A stretch of DNA of 15,483 bases from Modestobacter sp. (GCA_025966175.1 JAOPVN010000122.1:1-15483), one strand, 5' to 3'. Shown: positions 1 to 7,454, counted from the stretch's first letter. A program made the numbers and translations. The notes: generated by a model from the sequence alone, not told the origin.

Positions 1-440
1 TCCGCGTCGCCGGCGGCCTCCTCGGCGGCCTCCTCCTCGGCGAGCCACTCGACCTGCGCCCGCAGGTACGGCGGCGCACCGCTGCCCTCGGCCGGGACGA
101 GGACGTCGAGCAGCCGGAACCGCTCACCGCCCACGGCCGCGACCCGGTAGCCGCCGTCGAGCCGCGGGGCGACCATCCGGAGCACCGCGGTGCAGCCGAC
201 GTCGAACAGCGCCTCGGCCGGGGCGACCCGCTCGACCTCCCAGCCCTGCCGGATCGCGACCACCCCGAAGCGGCGGTCGGCCGCCTGGGGCAGGGCGGTC
301 AGGTCGGCGACCAGCTGCCGGTAGCGCGGCTCGAAGATCTGCAGCGGCAGGACCACGCCGGGGAACAGCGGGGTCTCCAAAGGGAACAGCGGGATGACCT
401 CCCGGCCGCTCGTGCTGCCCGTGTCGCCCGCCTCGCCCAC
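1..440 (-). CDS. LON substrate-binding-domain protein (3' end beyond window)
   Basis: The translation after a short polar N-terminus reads VIPLFPLETPLFPGVVLPL, then QIFEPRYRQLV, then FGVVAIRQGWEVE and GCTAVLRM. This is the classic opening of the Lon N-terminal (PUA-like, LAN) domain found as a free-standing actinobacterial protein of roughly 200-230 residues. About 146 codons are visible; the C-terminus is off the left edge and starts to become Glu/Ala-rich. No AAA+ or protease domain is seen. The family's role is presumed substrate or peptide binding and no enzymatic activity is established. The GTG at 440 is the first possible start, because an in-frame TAG lies four codons upstream. There is no Shine-Dalgarno; a TAGGCT hexamer six bases upstream suggests a leaderless mRNA. 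The gene is divergent from hisD with an 82-bp gap. Confidence 0.85.
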   Translation of the reverse strand, partial: MGEAGDTGSTSGREVIPLFPLETPLFPGVVLPLQIFEPRYRQLVADLTALPQAADRRFGVVAIRQGWEVERVAPAEALFDVGCTAVLRMVAPRLDGGYRVAAVGGERFRLLDVLVPAEGSGAPPYLRAQVEWLAEEEAAEEAAGDA

Positions 441-446
441 GCCCGG

Positions 447-452
447 AGCCTA
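447..452 (-). promoter_or_regulatory. Candidate -10 box, leaderless LON-domain gene
   Basis: On the minus strand TAGGCT is followed by six bases and then the GTG start at 440. This fits the actinobacterial -10 consensus TAnnnT at the spacing expected when transcription begins at the start codon. The same hexamer and the same six-base gap precede hisA in this window. No convincing -35 is visible. Confidence 0.5.
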
Positions 453-482
453 CGGGGAGCAGGGCCGGCCCACCCGGGCGTC

Positions 483-488
483 TACCGT
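483..488 (+). promoter_or_regulatory. Candidate -10 box for hisD block
   Basis: TACCGT matches TAnnnT and lies 34 bases before the hisD GTG, leaving a short 5' leader that contains the ribosome binding site GGAGG (512-516), six bases from the start. The -35 region is not recognisable. It lies in the 82-bp gap shared with the divergent LON-domain gene. Confidence 0.35.
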
Positions 489-522
489 TGGGTGTTCTCC
501 CGTTCGTACCCGGAGGTGCTCC

Positions 523-1827
523 GTGCTGTCCCGCATCGACCTGCGAGGTTCCGCTCTGCCCGGGCCGCGTGAGCTCGCGCAGCTGCTGCCGCGGGCCGCC
601 ACCGACATCGACTCGGTGCTGGCCACGGTCCGCCCGATCTGTGAGGACGTACGGATCCGGGGCGCCGAGGCGGTCCGCGAGATCACCGCCCGGTTCGACG
701 GCGTCGACGTCCCCGACATCGCCGTGCCGCAGTCCGCGCTGGACGAGGCGCTGGCCAGCTGCGACCCGGCGGTGCGCGCCGCCCTGGAGGAGGCGATCTC
801 CCGGGTCCGGAAGGTCCACGCCGACCAGCGGCGCACCGACGTCACCACCGACGTCGTCCGCGGCGGCCGGGTCACCGAGCGCTGGGTGCCGGTGCGCCGG
901 GTCGGGCTGTACGTGCCCGGTGGGCTCGCGCCGCTGCTCAGCTCCGTGGTGATGAACGTCGTCCCCGCGCAGATCGCCGGGGTGGAGTCCATCGCCGTCG
1001 CCAGTCCGCCGCAGCGGGACAACGGCGGCCTGCCCGACCCGGGCGTGCTGGCCGCGTGCGCGCTGCTGGGGGTCACCGAGGTGTACGCCGTCGGCGGCGC
1101 CCAGGCCATCGCCGTCTTCGGGTACGGCGCCGGTCCGTGCGAGCCCGTGGACATGGTCACCGGCCCCGGCAACGTCTACACGACGGCGGCGAAGCGGCTG
1201 TTGCGCGGCCTGGTCGGCATCGACTCCGAGGCCGGCCCGACCGAGGTCGCCGTCCTCGCCGATGACACCGCCGACCCGGTGCACGTGGCCGCAGACCTGA
1301 TCAGCCAGGCCGAGCACGACCCGCTGGCCGGTGCCGTGCTGGTCACCACCAGCGAGCAGCTCGCCGACGCCGTCCTGGAGCTGGTGCCCGGACAGGTGGC
1401 GGCGACCAAGCACAGCGACCGGATCAGCACCGCGCTGCACGGGAGCCAGTCCGGGATCGTGCTGGTCGACGACCTGGACTCCGGGCTCGCCGTGGTCGAC
1501 GCCTACGCCGCCGAGCACCTGGAGATCCAGACCCGGGACGCCCGCGCGGTGGCGCTGCGGGTGCGCAACGCCGGGGCGATCTTCGTCGGCCCGTGGGCAC
1601 CGGTGTCGCTGGGCGACTACTGCGCCGGGTCCAACCACGTGCTGCCCACGGGCGGCTGCGCGCGGCACTCCAGCGGCCTGAGCGTGCAGTCCTTCCTGCG
1701 CGGCATCCACGTCATCGAGTACGACGAGCAGGCCCTCGCCGAGGTCGCCGGGCACATCGACGCCCTGGCCAACGCCGAGGACCTGCCCGCCCACGCGGCG
1801 GCCGTCCGGGCCCGACAGCGCGCATGA
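523..1827 (+). CDS. hisD: Histidinol dehydrogenase
   Basis: Catalyses the last two steps of histidine synthesis, the NAD-dependent zinc-requiring oxidation of L-histidinol to histidine, in the cytoplasm. The 434-residue length is normal. Signature blocks are VPGG (131-134), GGAQAIAVFGYG, VDMVTGPGNVY and IDSEAGPTE. By alignment to the E. coli enzyme, zinc ligands are Q262, H265, D365 and H424, and the catalytic pair is E331-H332 (in AAEHLEI). The GTG at 523 is chosen because GGAGG sits six bases upstream and the protein then begins with the typical SRIDLRG; an in-frame ATG at 394 would extend it through the promoter region. First gene of the block; its TGA overlaps the hisC start as ATGA, implying coupled translation. 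Confidence 0.97.
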   Translation: MLSRIDLRGSALPGPRELAQLLPRAATDIDSVLATVRPICEDVRIRGAEAVREITARFDGVDVPDIAVPQSALDEALASCDPAVRAALEEAISRVRKVHADQRRTDVTTDVVRGGRVTERWVPVRRVGLYVPGGLAPLLSSVVMNVVPAQIAGVESIAVASPPQRDNGGLPDPGVLAACALLGVTEVYAVGGAQAIAVFGYGAGPCEPVDMVTGPGNVYTTAAKRLLRGLVGIDSEAGPTEVAVLADDTADPVHVAADLISQAEHDPLAGAVLVTTSEQLADAVLELVPGQVAATKHSDRISTALHGSQSGIVLVDDLDSGLAVVDAYAAEHLEIQTRDARAVALRVRNAGAIFVGPWAPVSLGDYCAGSNHVLPTGGCARHSSGLSVQSFLRGIHVIEYDEQALAEVAGHIDALANAEDLPAHAAAVRARQRA

Positions 1828-2936
1828 CGGCGATGGACGAGCTCCCGCTGCGGCCGGAGCTGCGTGGCCGCACGCCTTACGGCGCCCCGCAGCTCGCCGT
1901 GCGGTACGCGCTGAACACCAATGAGAACCCGCACCCGCTGCCGGCGGCGCTGCTGGCCGACCTGCAGGTCGCGCTCGCCGAGGCGGCCCAGGGGCTCAAC
2001 CGCTACCCGGACCGGGACGCGACGGCGCTGCGCACGGACCTCGCCGGCTACCTGAGCCGCACCAGCGGTGAGCCGATCGGGCCGGCCCAGGTGTGGGCGG
2101 CCAACGGCTCCAACGAGGTGCTGCAGCAGGTGCTGCAGACCTTCGGCGGGTCCGCGCGCACCGCGCTGGGGTTCACGCCGTCCTACTCGATGCACCCGAT
2201 CATCAGCGCCGGCACCGGCACGGCGTGGGTCGACGGTCACCGCCGGGCCGACTTCACGATCGACGTCGCCGCGGCCACCGCGCAGGTGCGGGAGGTGCGC
2301 CCGGACGTCGTCTTCGTGACCAGCCCCAACAACCCGACCGGCACCGCGGTCGAGCTGGCGACGATCGCCGCGCTGTACGACGTCACCGAGGGCGTGCTGG
2401 TCGTCGACGAGGCCTACACCGAGTTCGCCCGGCCCGGCACGCCCTCGGCGCTGACCCTGCTGCCCGGGCGGCCGCGGCTGATCGTGAGCCGCACCATGAG
2501 CAAGGCGTTCGGCATGGCGGGGCTGCGGCTGGGCTACCTCGCGGCCGACTCGGCGGTGGTCGACGCGCTGCAGCTGGTCCGGCTGCCCTACCACCTGAGC
2601 TCGCTGACCCAGGCCGCGGCACGGACCGCGCTCGCGCACACCGAGCAGCTGCTGGCCACCGTCGACGCGGTCATGACCGAGCGGGACCGGATCGTCGCCG
2701 CGCTGCCCACGCTGGGGCTGACCAGCGTGCCCAGCGACGCCAACTTCGTGCTGTTCGGGCACTTCGCCGACTCCGCCGCCGCCTGGCAGGCCCTGCTGGA
2801 CCGCGGGGTGCTGGTGCGCGACGTCGGGCTGCCCGGCTGGCTGCGGGTGACCGCCGGGACCACCGAGGAGACCGACGCGTTCCTCACCGCGCTGGGTGAG
2901 ATCGCGCCGGATCACCGCAGCTCTCTGGGAGGATGA
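1824..2936 (+). CDS. hisC: Histidinol-phosphate aminotransferase
   Basis: PLP-dependent class I/II aminotransferase converting imidazole-acetol phosphate plus glutamate to histidinol phosphate. It has 370 residues, usual for actinobacterial HisC. Landmarks are LNTNENPHPLP near the N-terminus (substrate entry), AANGSNEVLQQ, SPNNPTG (N169-N170 region), VVDEAYTEF (D195 contacts the PLP ring nitrogen, Y198 its hydroxyl) and SRTMSKAFGMAGLRLGY, where K227 is the Schiff-base lysine. A C-terminal LRVTAGTTEE carries the carboxylate-binding Arg. The start is the ATG at 1824, in a four-base ATGA overlap with hisD; an ATG at 1833 is an alternative three codons in. Confidence 0.96.
   Translation: MTAMDELPLRPELRGRTPYGAPQLAVRYALNTNENPHPLPAALLADLQVALAEAAQGLNRYPDRDATALRTDLAGYLSRTSGEPIGPAQVWAANGSNEVLQQVLQTFGGSARTALGFTPSYSMHPIISAGTGTAWVDGHRRADFTIDVAAATAQVREVRPDVVFVTSPNNPTGTAVELATIAALYDVTEGVLVVDEAYTEFARPGTPSALTLLPGRPRLIVSRTMSKAFGMAGLRLGYLAADSAVVDALQLVRLPYHLSSLTQAAARTALAHTEQLLATVDAVMTERDRIVAALPTLGLTSVPSDANFVLFGHFADSAAAWQALLDRGVLVRDVGLPGWLRVTAGTTEETDAFLTALGEIAPDHRSSLGG
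2927..2932 (+). promoter_or_regulatory. Ribosome binding site that decides the hisB start
   Basis: GGGAGG lies directly against the ATG at 2933 (no spacer) but nine bases before the ATG at 2942. Productive spacing is about 5-10 bases, so 2942 is the more likely hisB start although 2933 gives the ATGA overlap seen elsewhere in this locus. Confidence 0.6.
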
Positions 2937-2941
2937 GCGCC

Positions 2942-3538
2942 ATGAGCCGCACTGCACGCGTCGAGCGCGCGACCAACGAGACCAAGCTCGTGGTCGAGGT
3001 CGACCTCGACGGCACCGGGAAGGCCGACGTCGCCACCGGGGTCGGGTTCTACGACCACATGCTCACCGCGCTGTCCAAGCACAGCGGGATCGACCTGACC
3101 GTGCGCGCCGACGGCGACCTGCACATCGACGCGCACCACACCGTCGAGGACGTCGCGATCGCGCTGGGCCAGGCCTTCGCCGAGGCGCTGGGCGACAAGC
3201 GCGGCATCACCCGCTACGGCGACGCCACGATCCCGATGGACGAGGTGCTGGTGCAGGCCGCCGTCGATCTGTCCGGCCGGCCCTACTTCGTGCACGCCGA
3301 GCCCGCGGACATGACGCCGATGATCGGCCCGGACTACCCGACCAGCCTGACCAAGCACGTGCTGGAGTCCTTCGCGTTCAACGCCCGGATCAGCCTGCAC
3401 GTCCGGGTGCTGTACGCCGGCCGGGACGCCCACCACATCGTCGAGGGTCAGTTCAAGGCCCTGGCCCGGGCGCTGCGCACGGCCGTGGCGCTCGACCCGC
3501 GGGTCACCGACGTGCCCTCGACCAAGGGCGCGCTGTGA
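2942..3538 (+). CDS. hisB: Imidazoleglycerol-phosphate dehydratase
   Basis: Manganese-dependent dehydration of imidazoleglycerol phosphate to imidazole-acetol phosphate. This is the monofunctional type (198 residues) without the phosphatase domain of enterobacterial HisB. The two internally repeated halves each carry the metal-binding signature: DAHHTVEDVA (H65, H66, E69) and DAHHIVEGQFKALARALR (H164, H165, E168). FYDHMLTALSKHSGIDL and RYGDATIPMDEVL are further hallmark blocks. The start at 2942 is chosen from ribosome binding site spacing; 2933 would add MSA. It sits five bases past hisC and seven bases before the small membrane protein, so the block is read as one message. Confidence 0.96.
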   Translation: MSRTARVERATNETKLVVEVDLDGTGKADVATGVGFYDHMLTALSKHSGIDLTVRADGDLHIDAHHTVEDVAIALGQAFAEALGDKRGITRYGDATIPMDEVLVQAAVDLSGRPYFVHAEPADMTPMIGPDYPTSLTKHVLESFAFNARISLHVRVLYAGRDAHHIVEGQFKALARALRTAVALDPRVTDVPSTKGAL

Positions 3539-3545
3539 ACCACCG

Positions 3546-3722
3546 ATGAACTTCGGGATCGCACTGCTGATCGTCGGCGGGTTCCTGCTGGGCGGGGCCT
3601 TCAGCATCTTCAAGGCCGACTCGGACACCTTGGGCCGGACCGGTCCGCAGGTAGCCGTCGCCGGCGTCCTGCTGGTCGCGGCGGTGCTGGCGACGGCGGC
3701 CGGCGTCCTGCGCCTGGTCTGA
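3546..3722 (+). CDS. Small two-helix membrane protein in the his block
   Basis: A 58-codon frame with nearly all third positions G or C, starting ATG seven bases after hisB. It has two hydrophobic stretches, about residues 4-21 (FGIALLIVGGFLLGGAF) and 37-56 (VAVAGVLLVAAVLATAAGV), separated by a polar loop SIFKADSDTLGRTGPQ. That suggests a hairpin of two membrane helices. I do not recognise a named family and no function is known to me; co-transcription with hisDCB is inferred from spacing. There is no strong Shine-Dalgarno, so translation may be coupled to hisB. Its stop TGA runs directly into the GAAGGAC motif of the palindromic repeat. Real gene likely because of codon bias and membrane pattern. 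Confidence 0.7.
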   Translation: MNFGIALLIVGGFLLGGAFSIFKADSDTLGRTGPQVAVAGVLLVAAVLATAAGVLRLV

Positions 3723-3801
3723 AGAAGGACTCCCTCCTCCCCGAGAAGGACCCCGTCCTCCGCACCCCTCGCAGGCTCGGGGCGAGCCTCCGGACGGGGC
3801 C
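3720..3801 (+). repeat. Palindromic dispersed repeat, copy 1 (with a partial tandem unit)
   Basis: The core 3745-3801 (57 bp) begins GAAGGACCCCGTCC and ends GGACGGGGCC, so the ends pair. An inner GGCTCG-GGG-CGAGCC hairpin sits in the second half. A second copy in reverse orientation at 10546-10602 matches at 53 of 57 bases. Just upstream, 3720-3739 (TGAAGAAGGACTCCCTCC onward) is a degenerate extra copy of the left end that overlaps the stop codon of the small membrane protein. The repeat lies between convergent genes (small protein +, merR -) and could act as a bidirectional terminator. It is REP-like in size and symmetry; mobility is not shown. Confidence 0.85.
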
Positions 3802-3838
3802 ATCGACGCTCGGGGCGGTGCCCGGGAGGGGACCGGAG

Positions 3839-4186
3839 TCAGACCTCCAACCGGGCGGCGAACTCCTCCGCCGTCCGCAGCTGGCGGCGCAGCGCGGCGA
3901 CCCGCTCGGCGGCCTGCTCGCGGAAGGCGGCCAGCCGGGCGGGGTCGGCGGCGTCCCCGGCGTCCAGCAGTTCCAGCAGCTCGCGCATCTCCTCGAGGCT
4001 GAAGCCCAGCGGCTTCATCTGCATGATCACGCGCAGCCGTTCGACGTCGTCCTCGACGTAGAGCCGGAAGCCGCCCTCGGACCGCGCCGAGGGCACGGCC
4101 AGCCCGACCTCCTCGTAGTACCGGATGGTCCGCAGCGACAGGCCGATCCGCTCGGCGACCTCGCCGATCTGCATCCTGGGCGGCAT
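3839..4186 (-). CDS. MerR-family transcriptional regulator
   Basis: A 115-residue one-component regulator. The N-terminal winged helix-turn-helix is unmistakable: MQIGEVAERIGLSLRTIRYY (residues 5-24), then EEVGLAVPSARSEGGFRLY and DDVERLRVIMQMKPLGFSLEE. The C-terminal part (about 75-113) is a charged dimerisation coiled coil (REQAAERVAALRRQLRTAEE). There is no cysteine in the C-terminal region, so it is not a thiolate metal sensor of the MerR/CueR kind; its ligand is unknown. ATG at 4186 overlaps the sulP stop as ATGA; the ATG at 4174 (MQIGEV) is a possible internal alternative. Co-transcription with sulP suggests it controls that transporter, perhaps through the palindrome at 5706-5738. Confidence 0.92.
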   Translation of the reverse strand: MPPRMQIGEVAERIGLSLRTIRYYEEVGLAVPSARSEGGFRLYVEDDVERLRVIMQMKPLGFSLEEMRELLELLDAGDAADPARLAAFREQAAERVAALRRQLRTAEEFAARLEV

Positions 4187-5655
4187 CAGGCCCCGCCGCC
4201 GAGCCGTCCGGCCAGCCGCCGGTGGTAGTGCCCGCTGACGTCGGTGAGCCCGGTGATCTCCACGGTCTTCCCGCGGGTGGCGTACTTGTGCTCGATCGCG
4301 TCCAGGACGGCGACCGAGGAGGCGTCCCACACGTGCGCGCCGGAGAGGTCGACGACCACCCGGTCGGGGTCCCCGGCGTAGTCGAACTCCCCGACCATGT
4401 CGTTGGTGGAGGCGAAGAACAGTGCTCCCCGGACCAGGTAACGCCGGCTGCCGTCCGCCTCGTCGGTGGGCGTCACGGTGACCAGGTGGGCGACGCGGCG
4501 GGCGAAGAGCACGCAGGCGACGAGGACGCCGACGGCCACACCGATCGCCAGGTTCGACGTCGCCAGGACGCCGGCGACGGTGGCCAGCATGACCGCGGTC
4601 TCGCTGCGCGGCATCCGGCGCACGGTGCGCAGGCTGTGCCAGTCGAAGGTCGCGATGGAGACGAAGACCATGACGGCCACCAGCGCCGCCATCGGGATCA
4701 CCGCGACCACCGGACTCAGCACCACGACCAGGATCAGCAGGAAGACCCCGGCGAGGAACGTCGACAGCCGGGTGCGGGCACCGGAGCGGACGTTGATCAT
4801 CGTCTGGCCGATCATCGCGCAGCCGCCCATGCCGCCGAAGAAGCCCGTGACCAGGTTCGCGATGCCCTGACCCACCGACTCGCGGGTCTTGCTCGAGGTG
4901 GTGTCGGTGAGCTCGTCGACGAGCTTCGCGGTCATCAGTGACTCCATCAGCCCAACCAGCGCGATGGCCAGCGCGTAGGGCGCGATGACCCGCAGGGTGT
5001 CCAGGCCGACCGGCACGTCGGGCAGCCCGAGGGTGGGCAGGCTGCCGGGCAGGTCGCCCTGGTCGCCGACGGTCGGGACGGCGATGCCGGCGGTGACCGT
5101 GACGATGGTCAGCACGATGATCGCCACGAGCGGCGCCGGGACGGCGGCGGTCAGCCGGGGCAGGCCGAAGATGATCGCCAGGCCCGCGGCGGCCAGCGGG
5201 TAGACCCCCCACGGGACGCCGGTCAGCTGCGGGAGCTGCGCGGTGAAGATCAGGATCGCCAGCGCGTTGACGAAGCCGACCATCACGCTGCGCGGGACGA
5301 AGCGCATCACCCGGGCGACGCCGAGCAGGCCCAGCAGGACCTGGAACACCCCGCCGAGGAGGACCGCGGCGATCAGGTACTGCAGGCCGTGGCTGGCCAC
5401 CAGCGGGGCGACCACGAGGGCCACCGCGCCCGTGGCCGCGGAGATCATCGCCGGCCGGCCGCCGGTGAACGCAATGGTCACGGCCATCGTGAAGGAGGCG
5501 AACAGCCCCACCCGCGGGTCGACGCCGGCGATGATCGAGAAGGAGATCGCCTCGGGGATCAGTGCCAGGGCGACGACCAGGCCGGCGAGCATCTCGGTGC
5601 GGGCGACGCGGGGGGAGAGCCAGGCAGGACGGGACACGTGCAGGGCAGTCGTCAT
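4186..5655 (-). CDS. SulP-family inorganic anion transporter with STAS domain
   Basis: A 489-residue integral membrane protein of the SulP/SLC26 family. About ten to eleven hydrophobic helices begin at residue 20 (TEMLAGLVVALALIPEAISF, the conserved first-helix motif). GFVNALAILIFTAQLPQL and GFFGGMGGCAMIGQTMIN, the diagnostic SulP segment, follow. The C-terminal cytosolic STAS domain (about 395-480) includes VVVDLSGAHVWDASSV, with the conserved D-x-S region that in anti-sigma antagonists is phosphorylated. The family moves sulfate, bicarbonate or other anions, coupled to Na+ or H+. The substrate cannot be read from sequence; the short form with GGMGG resembles bicarbonate- and sulfate-type bacterial members. 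It is first in a two-gene operon with merR. No clear Shine-Dalgarno precedes the ATG. Confidence 0.93.
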   Translation of the reverse strand: MTTALHVSRPAWLSPRVARTEMLAGLVVALALIPEAISFSIIAGVDPRVGLFASFTMAVTIAFTGGRPAMISAATGAVALVVAPLVASHGLQYLIAAVLLGGVFQVLLGLLGVARVMRFVPRSVMVGFVNALAILIFTAQLPQLTGVPWGVYPLAAAGLAIIFGLPRLTAAVPAPLVAIIVLTIVTVTAGIAVPTVGDQGDLPGSLPTLGLPDVPVGLDTLRVIAPYALAIALVGLMESLMTAKLVDELTDTTSSKTRESVGQGIANLVTGFFGGMGGCAMIGQTMINVRSGARTRLSTFLAGVFLLILVVVLSPVVAVIPMAALVAVMVFVSIATFDWHSLRTVRRMPRSETAVMLATVAGVLATSNLAIGVAVGVLVACVLFARRVAHLVTVTPTDEADGSRRYLVRGALFFASTNDMVGEFDYAGDPDRVVVDLSGAHVWDASSVAVLDAIEHKYATRGKTVEITGLTDVSGHYHRRLAGRLGGGA

Positions 5656-5705
5656 GACACCGTTCGCGGTCGGGGCTGCTCGACCGCGGCGCTGCGGGCT
5701 CGGAG

Positions 5706-5738
5706 CCGAACCTACCCTGACGTGAGGGGAGGGTTCGG
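5706..5738 (-). promoter_or_regulatory. Candidate MerR-type operator upstream of sulP-merR
   Basis: A perfect seven-base inverted repeat, CCGAACC and GGTTCGG, with a 19-base centre (5713-5731), plus a nested five-base pair ACCCT/AGGGT (5714-5718, 5730-5734). Long, widely spaced palindromes of this kind are typical of MerR-family operators spanning an elongated promoter spacer. It lies about 50 bases before the sulP start, where autoregulation by the downstream merR would be expected. Promoter hexamers are not convincing. Confidence 0.45.
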
Positions 5739-5833
5739 ACCTGCCGGACCCCTGCGCCGGTTCGCCGTGCGGTGACGGCCGGGGAGGCGCGCCTTCTCGT
5801 GCCGTTCACCGGAGCCGGTCGACCGCGGGGCAG

Positions 5834-5865
5834 CCCCGGCGATCACGGCGGCGTGATCGCCGGGG
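5834..5865 (-). terminator. Strong hairpin terminator after the exported-protein gene
   Basis: A perfect 14-base-pair stem, CCCCGGCGATCACG pairing with CGTGATCGCCGGGG, with a four-base GCGG loop. It starts 14 bases downstream of the stop of the minus-strand gene at 5879. No U-tract follows, as is common in high-GC actinobacteria. It separates that gene from the sulP-merR operon read in the same direction. Confidence 0.8.
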
Positions 5866-5878
5866 CCCGGCAGTGGGC

Positions 5879-7276
5879 CTAGCGGCCCGCGCCGGCCTGG
5901 CAGTCGAGCTGCTGGAGCGTCTTCGCCAGCCTGTCCTTCAGGAACGCCAGCAGGTTCGGGAAGTCCGGGGTCGGAGAGGCCGCTGCCCGCAGGAATGCCG
6001 CGTCGGTGGTCAGCCGGGCCGACCCCTGGCCGAGGATGCCCGCGCAGTAGGCCTGCGGGGTCTGGCCCGTCGGGAGCGGGGGCTGGCCGACGCCCGCGCG
6101 GTAGAGGTTCGTCTTGCGGTCGCTCGGCGCGCCGTCCACCTGGACCATCGGGTCACTGGTCGGCACCAGGGCCGGGTCGGTCTGGCGCGCGGTGGCGAAC
6201 AGCTCGTTGAGCGCCAGGGCCGGGGTCGGGACCCCGCCGTCGGTCAGGTCGGGCGCGGTGAACGGCTGGCAGCCGAGGGCCGGGGCGATGAAGCGGGCGA
6301 CGAGGCCCTCGTCCGAGCCGTTGGTCAGCGCCGTGCCGCGGTCGGCCGTCGCCGCCGTGAGCTGCGCCATCCGGCCGTCGACGACCCGGTACACCGTGGC
6401 CAGGTTGTCCGACTGGTCCTGGTCGACGACGGAGAAGTCCCGGCTGGTCGGGCAGGGGAGGTGGTCCTTCGGGCTGGTGCCCAGCTGCGGGATCGAGGCC
6501 TGGAAGGTGGCGTCCGCGCTCGCGGCGGAGAACAGTGCGGCCGCGTTGCAGTACGCGAACTGGCCGAAGGGCGATCCGGGCAGGCCGTTGACGCACGAGG
6601 CGGCCCCGGGTCCGGCGAGGGTCAGCGTGTCGCCGTTGAAGCCGAACCAGATGCCGACGGTCGCCCCCGCAGGCAGCGAGACCGGGACGGGGGCCACGGC
6701 CGGTCGGTCGTTCCGGTCGACGACGAGTGGGTGGTAGATCGACAGGCCGTGGGTGGCCGGGTCGAAGACCGCCGCCTCGACGAAGGCCGACTGGTCGGCG
6801 GCGGCCTCGTGGCACGGTCCAGCGGCCCGGTCGGTGGCGACCAGCTGGTACGGGGTGGCCAGCCCGGCGGCGCCCGTCGGGTCCGGGGGCACGATCAGCG
6901 TGCAGTTCGGGTTCGCGGTCGGGGCCGCGTCCGGCTGCGGGGCCGCACGCTGGTGGTCCCCGCGGTGCCGGTTCCCGGGATCCCGGCCGGCCCTCGACTG
7001 CCCGGCGTCGGCGGCCGAGGTGGACGACGTGCCCGCACCCGCGGCCGGGTGCTGCGCGTCCCCGGCCGGGAGCGGCTGGGACGCCGCGGCCTCGACGACA
7101 GCGACGGTCGATGGGGTGCTACCGGCGGGCTGCCCCGCCAGGGCGGTGCTCGCCAGGACGGCGACGGCGAGAGCCAGCGCCAGGAGGTCGCCACGACGTC
7201 GGGAGAGTCGTTCCGACGAGCGCGCCACGGCGGCTCGGAGGGAGGTGACCAGCAAACCCGGTGGGCGGTGATGCAT
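5879..7276 (-). CDS. Exported eight-cysteine protein of unknown function
   Basis: A 465-residue protein with a Sec-type signal: basic RRR at 26-28, hydrophobic core 31-44 and a likely cut after the A45-L-A47 box. A low-complexity Ala/Ser/Pro/Gly-rich linker follows to about residue 120, then a folded domain containing all eight cysteines (four at C125, C155, C228 and C243). An even number outside the cytoplasm suggests disulfides. Recognisable blocks are NCTLIVPPDP, LATPYQL, FDPATHGLSIYHPLVVD and GIWFGFNGD (208-216). I have seen similar secreted proteins in actinobacteria but know no assigned function, and I see no catalytic motif, LPXTG or lipobox. GGGAG lies nine bases before the ATG. It is divergent from the ferric-reductase-like gene, which may mean joint regulation. 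Confidence 0.85.
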   Translation of the reverse strand: MHHRPPGLLVTSLRAAVARSSERLSRRRGDLLALALAVAVLASTALAGQPAGSTPSTVAVVEAAASQPLPAGDAQHPAAGAGTSSTSAADAGQSRAGRDPGNRHRGDHQRAAPQPDAAPTANPNCTLIVPPDPTGAAGLATPYQLVATDRAAGPCHEAAADQSAFVEAAVFDPATHGLSIYHPLVVDRNDRPAVAPVPVSLPAGATVGIWFGFNGDTLTLAGPGAASCVNGLPGSPFGQFAYCNAAALFSAASADATFQASIPQLGTSPKDHLPCPTSRDFSVVDQDQSDNLATVYRVVDGRMAQLTAATADRGTALTNGSDEGLVARFIAPALGCQPFTAPDLTDGGVPTPALALNELFATARQTDPALVPTSDPMVQVDGAPSDRKTNLYRAGVGQPPLPTGQTPQAYCAGILGQGSARLTTDAAFLRAAASPTPDFPNLLAFLKDRLAKTLQQLDCQAGAGR

Positions 7277-7416
7277 GGGGGAGAACTCCCGGTGTCAAGG
7301 AACAGGTCTTACGAATCGGTGACTGAACATCAGCAATGCGTGACAGTCAACTCGCCGGAACACTCGATCGGTGAACACCCAGGTCACCCCGGAGTGTCTG
7401 AGCAGTGACTCTGCGT

Positions 7417-7434
7417 GTGTGACGGAGCCGTCAC
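7417..7434. promoter_or_regulatory. Perfect 18-bp palindrome, candidate operator
   Basis: TGTGACGG-AG-CCGTCACA has eight-base arms with a two-base centre. It resembles a CRP-type TGTGA/TCACA box, but the half-sites are eight rather than six bases apart, so a different dimeric regulator is more likely. It lies between the two divergent genes and additional GTGAC half-sites occur just upstream (7404, 7340). Direct observation of the palindrome is certain; the role is inferred. Confidence 0.5.
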
Positions 7435-7454
7435 AGATTTTGGGACGGACCCGT

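Noticed and set aside
124..1794. Long minus-strand open frame (556 codons) opposite hisD
   Set aside because: It is an antisense shadow of a certain gene; the residues are low-complexity Gly/Arg/Asp as expected from GC-rich complement, and no family motif appears. The same applies to long minus frames opposite hisC, hisB, hisH and hisF.
4187..5809. Upstream extension of the merR frame through sulP, giving a 656-codon frame
   Set aside because: The extension is the sulP gene read in the wrong frame; the helix-turn-helix begins right after the ATG at 4186.
7417..7434. CRP/GlxR-type binding site
   Set aside because: Half-sites TGTGA and TCACA are separated by eight bases instead of the six required by the CRP consensus; kept only as an unnamed palindrome.
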